DNA of 64,000 nucleotides from contig NZ_AUEC01000013.1 in assembly GCF_000425785.1 (NCBI RefSeq), positions 62,001 to 126,000 on the forward strand, read 5' to 3'. The DNA comes from Pseudomonas taiwanensis DSM 21245. GTDB taxonomy: Bacteria > Pseudomonadota > Gammaproteobacteria > Pseudomonadales > Pseudomonadaceae. The position numbers were made by a program, and so were the translations under genes. Shown here piece after piece: positions 8,176 through 16,964 of this stretch; the first letter of the stretch is position 1; the number at the start of each line of letters is the position of its first letter. Below the pieces are notes generated by a model, which saw nothing but the letters and a program-made list of their open reading frames with translations, did not search any database and was not told the DNA's origin.

Positions 8176-9111
8176 TCAGCGCTTTTTCTTGTCGTACAGC
8201 CGTGGCGCACCTTCAGGGCGCGACTTGAAGCGTCGGTGCGCCCACAGGTACTGCTCGGGGCACTCGCGCAGCACGCTTTCGACCCACTGGTTGATACGCA
8301 GGCAATCCGCCTCTTCGCTTTCACCAGGGAAATCGGCCAGCGGTGGATGCACCACCAGACGATAGCCGCTGCCATCTTCCAGACGCTTCTGGGTGAAGGG
8401 AATGACCTGCGCCTTGCCCAGGCGGGCGAACTTGGTGGTGGCGGTCACGGTTGCCGCCGGAATGCCGAACAGCGGCACGAACAGGCTCTGCTTGGCGCCG
8501 TAGTCCTGATCCGGTGCGTACCAGATCGCCCGGCCCGAACGCAGCAACTTGAGCATCCCGCGCACATCCTCACGCTCCACGGCCAGCGAATCGAGGTTGT
8601 GACGCTCGCGACCGCGACGCTGGATATAGTCGAACAGCGGGTTGCCGTGCTCGCGGTACATGCCGTCAATGGTGTGCGCCTGGCCGAGCAATGCGGCGCC
8701 GATTTCCAGGGTGGTGAAGTGCACGGCCATCAGGATCGCGCCCTGGCCCGCCTGCTGGGCTGCCTGCAAGTGCTCGATCCCCTCGATGTGCGCCAGGCGA
8801 GCCAGCCTGGCCTTCGGCCACCACCAACTCATGGCCATTTCGAAGAATGCGATGCCGGTGGAGGCGAAGTTGGCCTTGAGCAGACGCCGCCGTTCGTCGT
8901 CCGACAACTCCGGGAAACACAGCTCCAGATTGCGTGCGGCAATGCGCCGGCGCTCACCGGCCACCCGGTACATCAGCGCGCCCAGGGCACTGCCAAGCCA
9001 CAACAGGGCACGGTAGGGCAGCTGCACCACCAGCCACAGCAGGCCCAGGCCCAGCCACAGGCCCCAGAATCGCGGGTGAAGGAAATAGGGTCGAAAACGC
9101 GGGCGTTCCAT
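8176..9111 (-). CDS. lpxL: Lipid A biosynthesis acyltransferase, LpxL/HtrB family
   Basis: 311 residues. Inner-membrane enzyme that transfers a secondary acyl chain from acyl-ACP to lipid A. One N-terminal membrane segment (FWGLWLGLGLLWLVVQLPY) is followed by the acyltransferase domain with the HX4E motif in AVHFTTLEIG and the downstream segments WYAPDQDYG and LFGIPAATVT. ATG 9111 (MERPRFRPYF) has ggaag upstream; an upstream TTG is less likely. It is divergent from minC by about 110 bp. Pseudomonads have two to three paralogues, so lpxL1 versus lpxL2 is not resolved. Confidence 0.88.
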   Translation of the reverse strand: MERPRFRPYFLHPRFWGLWLGLGLLWLVVQLPYRALLWLGSALGALMYRVAGERRRIAARNLELCFPELSDDERRRLLKANFASTGIAFFEMAMSWWWPKARLARLAHIEGIEHLQAAQQAGQGAILMAVHFTTLEIGAALLGQAHTIDGMYREHGNPLFDYIQRRGRERHNLDSLAVEREDVRGMLKLLRSGRAIWYAPDQDYGAKQSLFVPLFGIPAATVTATTKFARLGKAQVIPFTQKRLEDGSGYRLVVHPPLADFPGESEEADCLRINQWVESVLRECPEQYLWAHRRFKSRPEGAPRLYDKKKR

Positions 9112-9222
9112 TGAAGCTTCCGGCAAGACAAAGAGCGCGCATTCTACATCGGTTCGCCGCCGGTTGCGGCCAACCGGTCTTATCGTTATAAGTCAGGGCA
9201 CTTTTTTCGCAACAAGCCGTCT

Positions 9223-9981
9223 ATGCAGACCATGAGCCCAAACCACACACCCGACACCCCCACCGTGTTCCAGCTCAAGGGCAGCATGCTCGCCATCACT
9301 GTGCTGGAACTGGGGCGCAACGACCTCGAAGCCCTCGATCGCCAGCTGGCGGCGAAAGTGGCTCAGGCCCCGAATTTCTTCAGCAACACGCCGCTGGTGC
9401 TGGCGCTGGACAAGCTGCCGGCCGACGAAGGGGCGATCGACCTGCCTGGGTTGATGCGCATCTGTCGCCACCATGGCCTGCGTACCCTGGCGATTCGTGC
9501 CAGCCGTATCGAGGACATCGCCGCGGCGATCGCCATCGACCTGCCGGTGCTGCCGCCGTCCGGGGCCCGCGAGCGACCGCTCGAGCCCGAGCCCGAAGTG
9601 AAGAAGCCCGAGCCGGCCCCTGCCCCGCCGCCACCGCCCGAGCCAGAGGTGCGCCCGACCCGCATCGTCACCTCGCCGGTGCGTGGCGGCCAGCAGATCT
9701 ACGCCCAGGGCGGCGACCTGGTGGTCACAGGTTCGGTCAGCCCAGGTGCGGAACTTCTCGCCGATGGCAACATCCATGTGTACGGCGCCATGCGCGGCCG
9801 TGCCCTGGCAGGTATCAAGGGCAACACCAAGGCGCGTATCTTCTGCCAGCAAATGACCGCCGAAATGGTCTCGATCGCTGGCCAATACAAGGTTTGCGAA
9901 GACCTGCGCCGCGACCCGCTGTGGGGCTCGGGTGTGCAGGTCAGCCTGTCTGGCGACGTGTTGAACATCACCCGTCTTTAA
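9223..9981 (+). CDS. minC: Septum site-determining protein MinC
   Basis: 252 residues. MinC binds FtsZ and blocks septum formation away from midcell, recruited by MinD. The N-terminal FtsZ-interacting domain (about 10-110, [16 protein letters not shown]) and the C-terminal beta-helix (about 145-252, [35 protein letters not shown]) are joined by a proline/glutamate-rich linker (residues about 115-150), typical of pseudomonads. First gene of minCDE; the minD start follows after about 100 bp. ATG 9223 chosen, ATG 9232 possible. Confidence 0.96.
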   Translation: MQTMSPNHTPDTPTVFQLKGSMLAITVLELGRNDLEALDRQLAAKVAQAPNFFSNTPLVLALDKLPADEGAIDLPGLMRICRHHGLRTLAIRASRIEDIAAAIAIDLPVLPPSGARERPLEPEPEVKKPEPAPAPPPPPEPEVRPTRIVTSPVRGGQQIYAQGGDLVVTGSVSPGAELLADGNIHVYGAMRGRALAGIKGNTKARIFCQQMTAEMVSIAGQYKVCEDLRRDPLWGSGVQVSLSGDVLNITRL

Positions 9982-10078
9982 CGGATACTTGCCGACATTT
10001 TTAGGCAACATTTTGTGCGTTGCCGTTTTTTGTATTTTGCAGGGACCCGCGTCCCGACTTATTTAGGGGTGAAACACC

Positions 10079-10891
10079 TTGGCCAAGATTCTCGTGGTTA
10101 CTTCCGGCAAGGGGGGAGTGGGCAAGACCACTACCAGCGCCGCCATCGGTACCGGCCTCGCACTGCGTGGCCACAAGACTGTCATCGTCGACTTCGACGT
10201 GGGCCTGCGTAACCTCGACCTGATCATGGGCTGCGAACGCCGCGTGGTGTACGACTTCGTCAACGTGGTAAACGGCGAAGCCAACCTGCAGCAGGCCCTG
10301 ATCAAGGACAAGCGCCTGGAGAACCTGTACGTGCTGGCTGCCAGCCAGACCCGTGACAAGGACGCGCTGACTCAGGAAGGCGTGGAAAAGGTGCTGATGG
10401 AGCTCAAGGAGCAGTTCGACTTCGTCATCTGCGACTCGCCTGCCGGTATCGAGAAAGGCGCGCACCTGGCCATGTACTTCGCCGACGAAGCCATCGTGGT
10501 GACCAACCCAGAGGTTTCCTCGGTACGTGACTCCGACCGCATGCTGGGCATCCTGTCGAGCAAGTCGCGCCGCTCCGAGAACGGTGAAGAGCCGATCAAG
10601 GAACACCTGCTGATCACCCGCTATCACCCCGAGCGCGTGGAAAAAGGCGAAATGCTGAGCATCGCCGACGTCGAAGAGATCCTGGCGATCAAACTCAAGG
10701 GTGTAATCCCCGAGTCCCAGGCGGTGCTCAAGGCTTCCAACCAGGGTATCCCGGTCATCCTCGATGACCAGAGCGATGCCGGCCAGGCTTATAGCGATAC
10801 CGTCGACCGCCTGCTGGGCAAAGAAAAGCCCCTGCGGTTCATCGAAGTGCCGAAGCAAGGATTCTTCGCGCGCCTGTTTGGAGGCAAGTAA
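10079..10891 (+). CDS. minD: Septum site-determining ATPase MinD
   Basis: 270-residue ParA/MinD ATPase that binds the membrane in its ATP form, recruits MinC, and is released by MinE. The deviant Walker A motif is SGKGGVGKTT with the signature Lys11; DSPAGIE marks the Walker B region, and the C-terminal GFFARLFGGK is the amphipathic membrane-targeting helix. The start is TTG at 10079 with aggggtg upstream; there is no ATG that keeps the N-terminal strand AKILVVTSG. Three bases separate it from minE. Confidence 0.97.
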   Translation: MAKILVVTSGKGGVGKTTTSAAIGTGLALRGHKTVIVDFDVGLRNLDLIMGCERRVVYDFVNVVNGEANLQQALIKDKRLENLYVLAASQTRDKDALTQEGVEKVLMELKEQFDFVICDSPAGIEKGAHLAMYFADEAIVVTNPEVSSVRDSDRMLGILSSKSRRSENGEEPIKEHLLITRYHPERVEKGEMLSIADVEEILAIKLKGVIPESQAVLKASNQGIPVILDDQSDAGQAYSDTVDRLLGKEKPLRFIEVPKQGFFARLFGGK

Positions 10892-10894
10892 ACC

Positions 10895-11149
10895 ATGAAC
10901 CTTTTTGACTTCTTTCGTGGCAGACAGAAACAGACCAGCGCGTCGGTAGCGAAAGAGCGTCTACAGATCATCGTGGCGCATGAGCGCGGCCAGCGCAGCG
11001 AGCCGGATTACCTGCCGGCCCTGCAGAAAGAACTGCTCGAAGTGATCCGCAAGTATGTGAACATCGGCAACGACGATGTGCACATCGAGCTGGAAAACCA
11101 GGGTAGCTGCTCGATTCTGGAACTGAACATCACCCTGCCGGATCGCTGA
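10895..11149 (+). CDS. minE: Cell division topological specificity factor MinE
   Basis: 84 residues, the usual size. MinE stimulates the MinD ATPase and sets up pole-to-pole oscillation. N-terminal membrane-targeting and anti-MinCD region [10 protein letters not shown]...[16 protein letters not shown], followed by the C-terminal dimer domain ([17 protein letters not shown]). The ribosome site ggagg lies inside the last codons of minD. The operon ends at a REP inverted pair (11171-11267). Confidence 0.97.
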   Translation: MNLFDFFRGRQKQTSASVAKERLQIIVAHERGQRSEPDYLPALQKELLEVIRKYVNIGNDDVHIELENQGSCSILELNITLPDR

Positions 11150-11170
11150 TTCGGCATCGGGTTGTGATCA

Positions 11171-11267
11171 TTGGGGCTGCTTTGCAGCCCATCGCCGGCA
11201 AGCCGGCTCCTACACCCAACCGGTAGGAGCCGGCTTGCTGGCGATGGGCCGCAAGGTGGCCCCAATG
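11171..11267. repeat. REP inverted pair downstream of minE
   Basis: Two putida-type REP units in opposite orientation: atcgccggcaagccggctcc then, inverted, ggagccggcttgctggcgat, inside an outer inverted repeat ttggggctgc / gtggccccaa. Likely stabilises or terminates the minCDE mRNA. Confidence 0.75.
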
Positions 11268-11296
11268 GTTTACCCCGCTTTCACAGAGACCCCGCA

Positions 11297-11932
11297 ATGC
11301 CGCTGTCGAACATCCAGATCCTTCACGAAGACGCCGCCATCCTGGTGATCAACAAACCGACCCTGCTGCTGTCGGTGCCAGGCCGTGCCGAGGACAACAA
11401 GGACTGCCTGATCACCCGCCTGCAGGAAAACGGCTACCCGGATGCACTGATCGTTCATCGCCTCGACTGGGAAACTTCCGGCATCATCCTGCTCGCCCGC
11501 GACGCCGACAGCCATCGCGAGTTGTCTCGCCAGTTTCACGACCGCGAGACGGAGAAGGCCTACACCGCACTGTGCTGGGGCCAGCCGGCGCTGGACAGCG
11601 GCAGCATCGACCTGCCGCTGCGCTACGACCCGCCCACCAAGCCGCGCCACGTGGTCGACCATGAGCAGGGCAAGCATGCCCTGACCTTCTGGCGCATCGT
11701 CGAGCGCTGCGGTGATCATTGCCGGGTCGAGCTGACGCCGATCACCGGGCGCTCGCACCAGCTGCGTGTGCACATGCTGTCGATCGGCCATCCGCTGCTG
11801 GGGGATCGGCTGTACGCCAACCCCGAGGCGCTGGCAGCCCATGAGCGGCTGTGCCTGCATGCGTCGATGCTGAGCTTTACCCACCCGGTGTCCGGCGAGC
11901 GCCTGAAGTTCGAGTGTCCGGCGCCGTTCTGA
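11297..11932 (+). CDS. RluA-family pseudouridine synthase
   Basis: 211 residues. Isomerises a uridine in rRNA or tRNA. The RluA catalytic motif HRLDWETSGI is present (Asp57), with VINKP near the N-terminus and ITGRSHQLRVHM (motif III) toward the C-terminus. It lacks an S4 domain, like RluA itself. The ATG at 11297 starts MPLSNIQILHED; a longer in-frame reading would run through the REP element and is rejected. Target nucleotide unknown. Confidence 0.88.
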   Translation: MPLSNIQILHEDAAILVINKPTLLLSVPGRAEDNKDCLITRLQENGYPDALIVHRLDWETSGIILLARDADSHRELSRQFHDRETEKAYTALCWGQPALDSGSIDLPLRYDPPTKPRHVVDHEQGKHALTFWRIVERCGDHCRVELTPITGRSHQLRVHMLSIGHPLLGDRLYANPEALAAHERLCLHASMLSFTHPVSGERLKFECPAPF

Positions 11933-11947
11933 TCCATCGGTGCTGGG

Positions 11948-12036
11948 TTCTTCGCGGGTAAACCCGCTCCCACAGGAACACCACTGGCCTTGAGGGCATA
12001 GGTCAACTTGTGTGGGCTTGCCCGCGAAGAGGCCGG
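11948..12036. repeat. REP inverted pair
   Basis: ttcgcgggtaaacccgctcc and, inverted, gggcttgcccgcgaaga, between the pseudouridine synthase and aminopeptidase genes. Same family as the copies at 15886, 22280, 45220 and 49821. Confidence 0.7.
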
Positions 12037-12091
12037 CACATTTTCCCGACCAACTGCGCTAAACTCGCGCCACTGCTGTCTGGAGTGAGTT

Positions 12092-13381
12092 ATGCGCGAT
12101 TCCCTGAATGCCGGCCTGATCGAATTCCTCAAGGCCTCCCCGACGCCCTTCCACGCCACCGCCAGCCTGGCCCAGCGCCTCGAGGCGGCCGGCTACCAGC
12201 GCTTGGACGAACGCGACAGCTGGGCCACCGTGCCTGGTGGGCGCTACTACGTAACCCGCAACGACTCATCGATCATCGCCGTCAAGCTGGGCAAGCAATC
12301 GCCCCTGCTGGGCGGTATCCGCATGGTCGGCGCCCATACCGACAGCCCTTGCCTGCGGGTCAAGCCGCAGCCCGAGCTGCAGCGCCAGGGCTTCCTGCAA
12401 CTGGGCGTCGAAGTGTACGGCGGCGCCCTGCTGGCCCCGTGGTTCGACCGCGACCTGTCGCTGGCTGGGCGGGTCACCTTCCGCCGCGACGGCAAGGTCG
12501 AAAGCCAACTGATCGACTTCAAGTTGCCGATCGCGATCATCCCCAACCTGGCGATCCACCTGAACCGCACCGCCAACGAGGGCTGGGCGATCAACCCGCA
12601 GAACGAACTGCCGCCGATCCTGGCTCAGGTGGCGGGCGACGAGCGTATCGACTTCCGCGCCGTACTCACCGAGCAGCTGGCCCGCGAGCACGACCTCAAT
12701 GCCGACGTGGTGCTGGATTACGAACTGAGCTTCTACGACACCCAGGACGCCGCACTGGTCGGCCTGAACGGCGACTTCATCGCCGGCGCCCGCCTGGACA
12801 ACCTGCTGTCGTGCTACGCCGGCCTGCAGGCCCTGCTGGCCGCCGACAGCGACGAAACCTGCGTACTGGTGTGCAACGACCACGAGGAAGTTGGCTCGTG
12901 CTCGGCCTGCGGCGCTGACGGCCCGATGCTGGAGCAGACCCTGCAGCGCCTGCTGCCCGACGGTGACGACTATGTGCGCACCCTCCAGCGCTCGCTGATG
13001 GTCTCGGCCGACAATGCCCATGGCGTACACCCCAACTATGCCGACAAGCACGATGGCAACCATGGCCCGAAACTCAATGCCGGCCCTGTGATCAAGGTCA
13101 ACAACAACCAGCGCTACGCCACCAACAGCGAAACCGCCGGCTTCTTCCGCCACCTGTGCATGGCCGAGGAAGTACCGGTACAAAGTTTCGTGGTACGCAG
13201 CGACATGGGTTGTGGTTCGACCATCGGCCCCATCACCGCCAGCCATCTGGGTGTACGCACGGTCGACATCGGCCTGCCGACCTTCGCCATGCACTCGATC
13301 CGCGAGCTGTGCGGCAGCCATGACCTGGCGCACCTGGTGAAGGTACTGACGGCGTTCTACCGCAGCCGCGAATTGCCCTGA
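12092..13381 (+). CDS. apeB: M18 family aspartyl/broad-specificity aminopeptidase
   Basis: 429 residues. Dinuclear-zinc cytosolic aminopeptidase that removes N-terminal (often acidic) residues from peptides. Metal- and catalysis-related motifs: [59 protein letters not shown]. Length is typical for M18. The ATG at 12092 is preceded by ggagtgagtt. Monocistronic between a REP pair and a small membrane gene. Confidence 0.92.
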   Translation: MRDSLNAGLIEFLKASPTPFHATASLAQRLEAAGYQRLDERDSWATVPGGRYYVTRNDSSIIAVKLGKQSPLLGGIRMVGAHTDSPCLRVKPQPELQRQGFLQLGVEVYGGALLAPWFDRDLSLAGRVTFRRDGKVESQLIDFKLPIAIIPNLAIHLNRTANEGWAINPQNELPPILAQVAGDERIDFRAVLTEQLAREHDLNADVVLDYELSFYDTQDAALVGLNGDFIAGARLDNLLSCYAGLQALLAADSDETCVLVCNDHEEVGSCSACGADGPMLEQTLQRLLPDGDDYVRTLQRSLMVSADNAHGVHPNYADKHDGNHGPKLNAGPVIKVNNNQRYATNSETAGFFRHLCMAEEVPVQSFVVRSDMGCGSTIGPITASHLGVRTVDIGLPTFAMHSIRELCGSHDLAHLVKVLTAFYRSRELP

Positions 13382-13519
13382 GCCAGACACATCGCCGGCA
13401 AGCACGATCCCACAGGACGAGGCTTGTCGGCGATCAGCCCGGACCTGCTCAAGATCAAGCCCCAACCCGCTTGAACCGCTATGCTTAAGACATGCCCCAA
13501 AGCACAAGGATTGCTGTCC

Positions 13520-13687
13520 ATGTCCCCCTTCCTGTCCCTGTTCGTCCCTGTCTTCCTGTTCCTGATGCTGCTGACCATCGGCTTCAGCCTGCGCGAGCGC
13601 AACATCGGTGTACTGATGATGTGGATCGGCACCCTTGGCATCTTCGGCCTCACCTGCTGGAAGATCCTGGAGCAACTGCCGTCATAA
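13520..13687 (+). CDS. Small membrane protein (55 residues), unknown
   Basis: MSPFLSLFVPVFLFLMLLTIG begins a 55-residue protein with two predicted membrane helices separated by a basic turn (SLRERN). ATG 13520 has aagga nine bases upstream; an in-frame ATG at 13481 would add an unrelated polar leader. It ends 44 bp before the mscS-like gene. Small two-helix proteins at this place are common in pseudomonads; function unknown. Confidence 0.65.
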   Translation: MSPFLSLFVPVFLFLMLLTIGFSLRERNIGVLMMWIGTLGIFGLTCWKILEQLPS

Positions 13688-13731
13688 ACCTCTACACTCG
13701 GTCAATCGTTTGACCTGAGGTAGATTTACCG

Positions 13732-15885
13732 GTGCCTGCCCTCCTGCGTTGCCTGACCTTCCTGCTGTTTCTGTTCATCACCCCGGTCCAGGCCGCTGGG
13801 CTTCCCGGCCTGCTGGGTTCGAGCGCGAGCGCGCAACCCGAAGCCAGCGAACCTTTGGCCAAGTCGCTGGACGAGGTCATCAAGAACCTGGAGAACGACC
13901 AGCAGCGGGCCAAACTGCTGGCCGACCTGAAAAAACTGCGCGATGCCACGAAACAGTCGCAACCCACCGTGGAACAAGGCGTGCTGGGGCTGATTGGCGG
14001 TGCGCTGCACGATCTGGAAAAGCAGTTCAGCGGCGATGCCAGCCCGTTCAATCGCTGGTCCCAGGAGATCGACCAGGCCCAGGCCGAGCTGACGGCACTG
14101 ATGGTGCCGGTGCACCAGTGGCCCGCCATCCTGTTTGGCTTTGCCGCCGTCATCGCGGTGTGGAGCCTGCTGGCCTATGCCTTCAACTGGATTGGCCACC
14201 GCGTGCGCGTGCGCTTTGGCCTGACCGAGGAACTGCCCCACCACCCGCGCACCTGGGACCTGGTGCGTTTTGCCTTGCGCAAACTCGGACCTTGGCTGGT
14301 CGCGTTGATCTTCACCGTCTACCTGAGCTTTGCCCTGCCCCCCTCGCTGGGCAAGTCGATGGCCATGGTCCTGGCCTACGCACTGGTGGTAGGCACCTGT
14401 TTCTCGGCCATCTGCGTCATCGCCTTTTCGCTGCTCGACGGCCCGCACCGCCACCGCGCGCTGCACATCCTGCGTCACCAGGCCTTCCGCCCGCTGTGGC
14501 TGATCGGCAGTTTCGCCGCGTTCGGCGAGGCGATGAGCGACCCTCGCCTGACCGCCGCCCTGGGCAGCCACCTGGCCCACGCCCTGGCGACCTTGGCCAA
14601 CGTGATCGCGGCATTGTGCACCGGGCTGTTCATCCTGCGCTTCCGACGCCCGATCGCCCACCTGATCCGTAACCAACCGCTGTCCCGGCGCCTGACCCGG
14701 CGCACCCTCAGCGATACCATCGAGATCCTCGGCAGCTTCTGGTTCATCCCGGCGCTGATCCTGGTGGCCATTTCGCTGTTCGCCACCTTCGTCTCGGCCG
14801 GCGACACCAGCACTGCCTTGCGCCAGTCGCTGATGTGCACCGTACTGGTGGTGGTATGCATGGTGCTCAACGGCCTGGTGCGCCGCCACGCGGCCAACCC
14901 GAAACGCGCCAACAAACGCCAGGCCGTCTACACCGAGCGACTGCGCAATTTCGGCTATGCCCTGGTGCATCTGTTCATCTGGCTGCTGTTCATCGAGCTG
15001 GGCCTTCGGGTGTGGGGCCTGTCGATGATCGGGTTCGCCGAGGGCGAGGGCCACGAGGTCAGCCTGCGCTTGCTGGGCCTGGCCGGTACGCTGATTGCCG
15101 CCTGGCTGGTCTGGATCCTGGCCGATACCGCCGTGCACCACGCGCTGGTACGCTCGCGCCGGGGCATGGCCAACGCCCGTGCACAAACCATGATGCCACT
15201 GATCCGCAACGTGATGTTCGTGGCCATTTTCATCATCGCGGTGATCGTGGCCCTGGCCAACATGGGCATGAACGTCACCCCGCTGCTGGCCGGTGCCGGT
15301 GTGATTGGCCTGGCCATCGGTTTTGGCGCCCAATCGCTGGTGGCCGACCTGATCACCGGGTTGTTCATCATCATCGAGGACTCGCTGGCCATCGATGACT
15401 ACGTGGACGTCGGCGGGCACCTGGGCACCGTGGAAGGCCTGACCATCCGCACCGTGCGCCTACGGGACATCGACGGCATCGTGCACACCATTCCCTTCAG
15501 TGAGATCAAGAGCATCAAGAACTACTCGCGGGAGTTCGGCTATGCGATTTTCCGTGTGGCCATTCCCCACAGCATGAACATCGACCAGGCCATCAGCTTG
15601 ATCCGCGAGGTAGGCCAGAAGCTGCGCAACGACCCGCTGATGCGCCGTAACATCTGGTCGCCGCTGGAGTTGCAGGGTGTCGAGAGCTTCGAGTCTGGCT
15701 CGGCGATTCTACGGGCGCGGTTCAAGACCGCGCCGATCAAGCAGTGGGAAGTGTCGCGGGCATTCAACCTGGCGTTGAAACGGCAACTGGACGAGGCGGG
15801 GCTGGACCTGGCGACGCCGCGGCTATCGGTACAGGTGGTGACGGCAGGCGGGGGTGGCGTCAGCGAGGCCAGCGCTTCCAGTTAG
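13732..15885 (+). CDS. Large mechanosensitive channel, MscS family (YbiO-like)
   Basis: 717 residues. Signal peptide (ending VQAAG), a short periplasmic coiled stretch (DEVIKNLENDQQRAKLLADL), about ten membrane helices, then the MscS core: pore helix MGMNVTPLLAGAGVIGLAIG, the GAQSLVADLITGLFIIIED signature and the beta domain with DDYVDVGGHLGTVEGL. Such channels open under osmotic downshock. Length and layout resemble E. coli YbiO rather than small MscS. GTG 13732 is the start; gagg lies upstream but is slightly distant. The 3' flank is a REP palindrome. Confidence 0.87.
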   Translation: MPALLRCLTFLLFLFITPVQAAGLPGLLGSSASAQPEASEPLAKSLDEVIKNLENDQQRAKLLADLKKLRDATKQSQPTVEQGVLGLIGGALHDLEKQFSGDASPFNRWSQEIDQAQAELTALMVPVHQWPAILFGFAAVIAVWSLLAYAFNWIGHRVRVRFGLTEELPHHPRTWDLVRFALRKLGPWLVALIFTVYLSFALPPSLGKSMAMVLAYALVVGTCFSAICVIAFSLLDGPHRHRALHILRHQAFRPLWLIGSFAAFGEAMSDPRLTAALGSHLAHALATLANVIAALCTGLFILRFRRPIAHLIRNQPLSRRLTRRTLSDTIEILGSFWFIPALILVAISLFATFVSAGDTSTALRQSLMCTVLVVVCMVLNGLVRRHAANPKRANKRQAVYTERLRNFGYALVHLFIWLLFIELGLRVWGLSMIGFAEGEGHEVSLRLLGLAGTLIAAWLVWILADTAVHHALVRSRRGMANARAQTMMPLIRNVMFVAIFIIAVIVALANMGMNVTPLLAGAGVIGLAIGFGAQSLVADLITGLFIIIEDSLAIDDYVDVGGHLGTVEGLTIRTVRLRDIDGIVHTIPFSEIKSIKNYSREFGYAIFRVAIPHSMNIDQAISLIREVGQKLRNDPLMRRNIWSPLELQGVESFESGSAILRARFKTAPIKQWEVSRAFNLALKRQLDEAGLDLATPRLSVQVVTAGGGGVSEASASS

Positions 15886-15917
15886 GGCCTGTTCGCGGGT
15901 AAACCCGCGAAAGGGCC
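15886..15917. repeat. REP palindrome acting between convergent genes
   Basis: Single hairpin ggcctgttcgcgggt / acccgcgaaagggcc between the stops of the mscS-like and GntR genes; only about six bases separate it from the GntR stop codon, so it may serve as terminator for both. Confidence 0.65.
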
Positions 15918-15922
15918 ACCGC

Positions 15923-16636
15923 CTACCCCGCCTGCGCCCGAATGCGAATCGCATCGTGGCGCCAATACTCCAGGTCACAGTCGATCAGGTGCCCATGCTG
16001 GTCACTGTTGACCCGGGTGATGTGCAGCCCCGGGCTGCCCGCGGACACTTTCAGCGCGCTGGCCGCATCCACTGGCAAGGCCGTTGGCAAGATCTCGAAG
16101 CAGACCTGCCCATAGCGGATCCCGTATACCCGCCCGTAGATTTCAGTGAGCGACTGGGCCAGGTCCTGCTCGAGGATATCGGGGAAGTACTTGGGGTTGA
16201 GGTAATGCTCGGCATACAGCACCGCACGCCCATCGATGCGCCGCAAACGGCAGATGCGCACCACACTGGACAACGCTGGCAAGCGCAAGCGGGCGCAGAT
16301 GGCGGCCGATGCGGGCTGCAAGCGTGCCGACAACAACTCGGTTCGCGGCTCTCTGCCCTGCTCCCGCACCATGGCGTGGAAGTGGCTGCGTTCGATCAGG
16401 TCGTAGGTCAGTCGTTCCGGGGCGACGAACCAGCCGCGCCGCTCTTCCCGGTAGATCAGCCCCTGGGCTTCGAGCTGCACCAAGGCCTCGCGCAGGGTGA
16501 TGCGGGTGGTGGCAAACACCTCGCTGAGCTTGCGTTCCGCCGGCAGCTTGCCACCCGGCGCCAGCAGGCCGTGCTCGATCTGCTCCTGCAGGGCGTGACA
16601 GATGGCTGTTACCGCACGCGGTGGCGTCGACTGCAT
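15923..16636 (-). CDS. GntR-family regulator, HutC/PhnF (UTRA) type
   Basis: 237 residues: winged helix-turn-helix (about 10-70, GGKLPAERKLSEVFATTRIT, LREALVQLEAQGLI) and a UTRA effector domain (about 95-235). ATG 16636 (MQSTPPRAVT) chosen; upstream residues in a longer frame contain no family similarity. It is divergent from the six-gene ABC operon at 16965. Two sites resembling the HutC-subfamily operator core TGGTCTAGACCA lie in the gap (16652 and 16887), so it is the likely local repressor and its own repressor. The effector is presumably the transported compound or its breakdown product. Confidence 0.88.
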   Translation of the reverse strand: MQSTPPRAVTAICHALQEQIEHGLLAPGGKLPAERKLSEVFATTRITLREALVQLEAQGLIYREERRGWFVAPERLTYDLIERSHFHAMVREQGREPRTELLSARLQPASAAICARLRLPALSSVVRICRLRRIDGRAVLYAEHYLNPKYFPDILEQDLAQSLTEIYGRVYGIRYGQVCFEILPTALPVDAASALKVSAGSPGLHITRVNSDQHGHLIDCDLEYWRHDAIRIRAQAG

Positions 16637-16651
16637 CAAATGGTTACCTAT

Positions 16652-16665
16652 CTGGACTAGTCCAG
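16652..16665. promoter_or_regulatory. Candidate GntR operator 1
   Basis: Perfect 14-bp palindrome ctggactagtccag, 16 bp upstream of the regulator's start codon. It resembles the known HutC-subfamily sites (DasR and PhnF: TGGTCTAGACCA-like). Assignment to this regulator is inference. Confidence 0.55.
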
Positions 16666-16886
16666 CCCCATAACAGGGCATCTGGAGAATAGTGCAAGCC
16701 TAGGCAGGGCTGATGAACATCCTGTGACAAAGGCTTTGACAGCGCGTTGCCAGATCCGGGCCAAGCCAGCAAATTCAGGGCCGCCATCTGGTCTACGCTG
16801 TAGTTCCAGGAAGCCACGCCAGCCCAAACCGGCCTTCCCCAACATCAAACTGTCACGCAAGCAGCCTACCTTGGCTCAAGGTTTGC

Positions 16887-16898
16887 TGACCTAGACCA
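16887..16898. promoter_or_regulatory. Candidate GntR operator 2, upstream of the ABC operon
   Basis: tgacctagacca matches TGGTCTAGACCA at 10 of 12 positions and lies 67 bp before the binding-protein gene. Together with the site at 16652 it would allow one regulator to control both divergent units. Confidence 0.45.
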
Positions 16899-16964
16899 AC
16901 GGTCCTCAAGCACAGGTTTCACTCATAACAACGATCGCTTAAGCACTCACCCAAGGAGCTTCGG

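Noticed and set aside
16850..16880. ctgtcac heptamer upstream of the ABC operon as a Pho box
   Set aside because: Only one heptamer fits; the next 11-bp phase (gcagcct) does not match, so it is not reported as a PhoB site.
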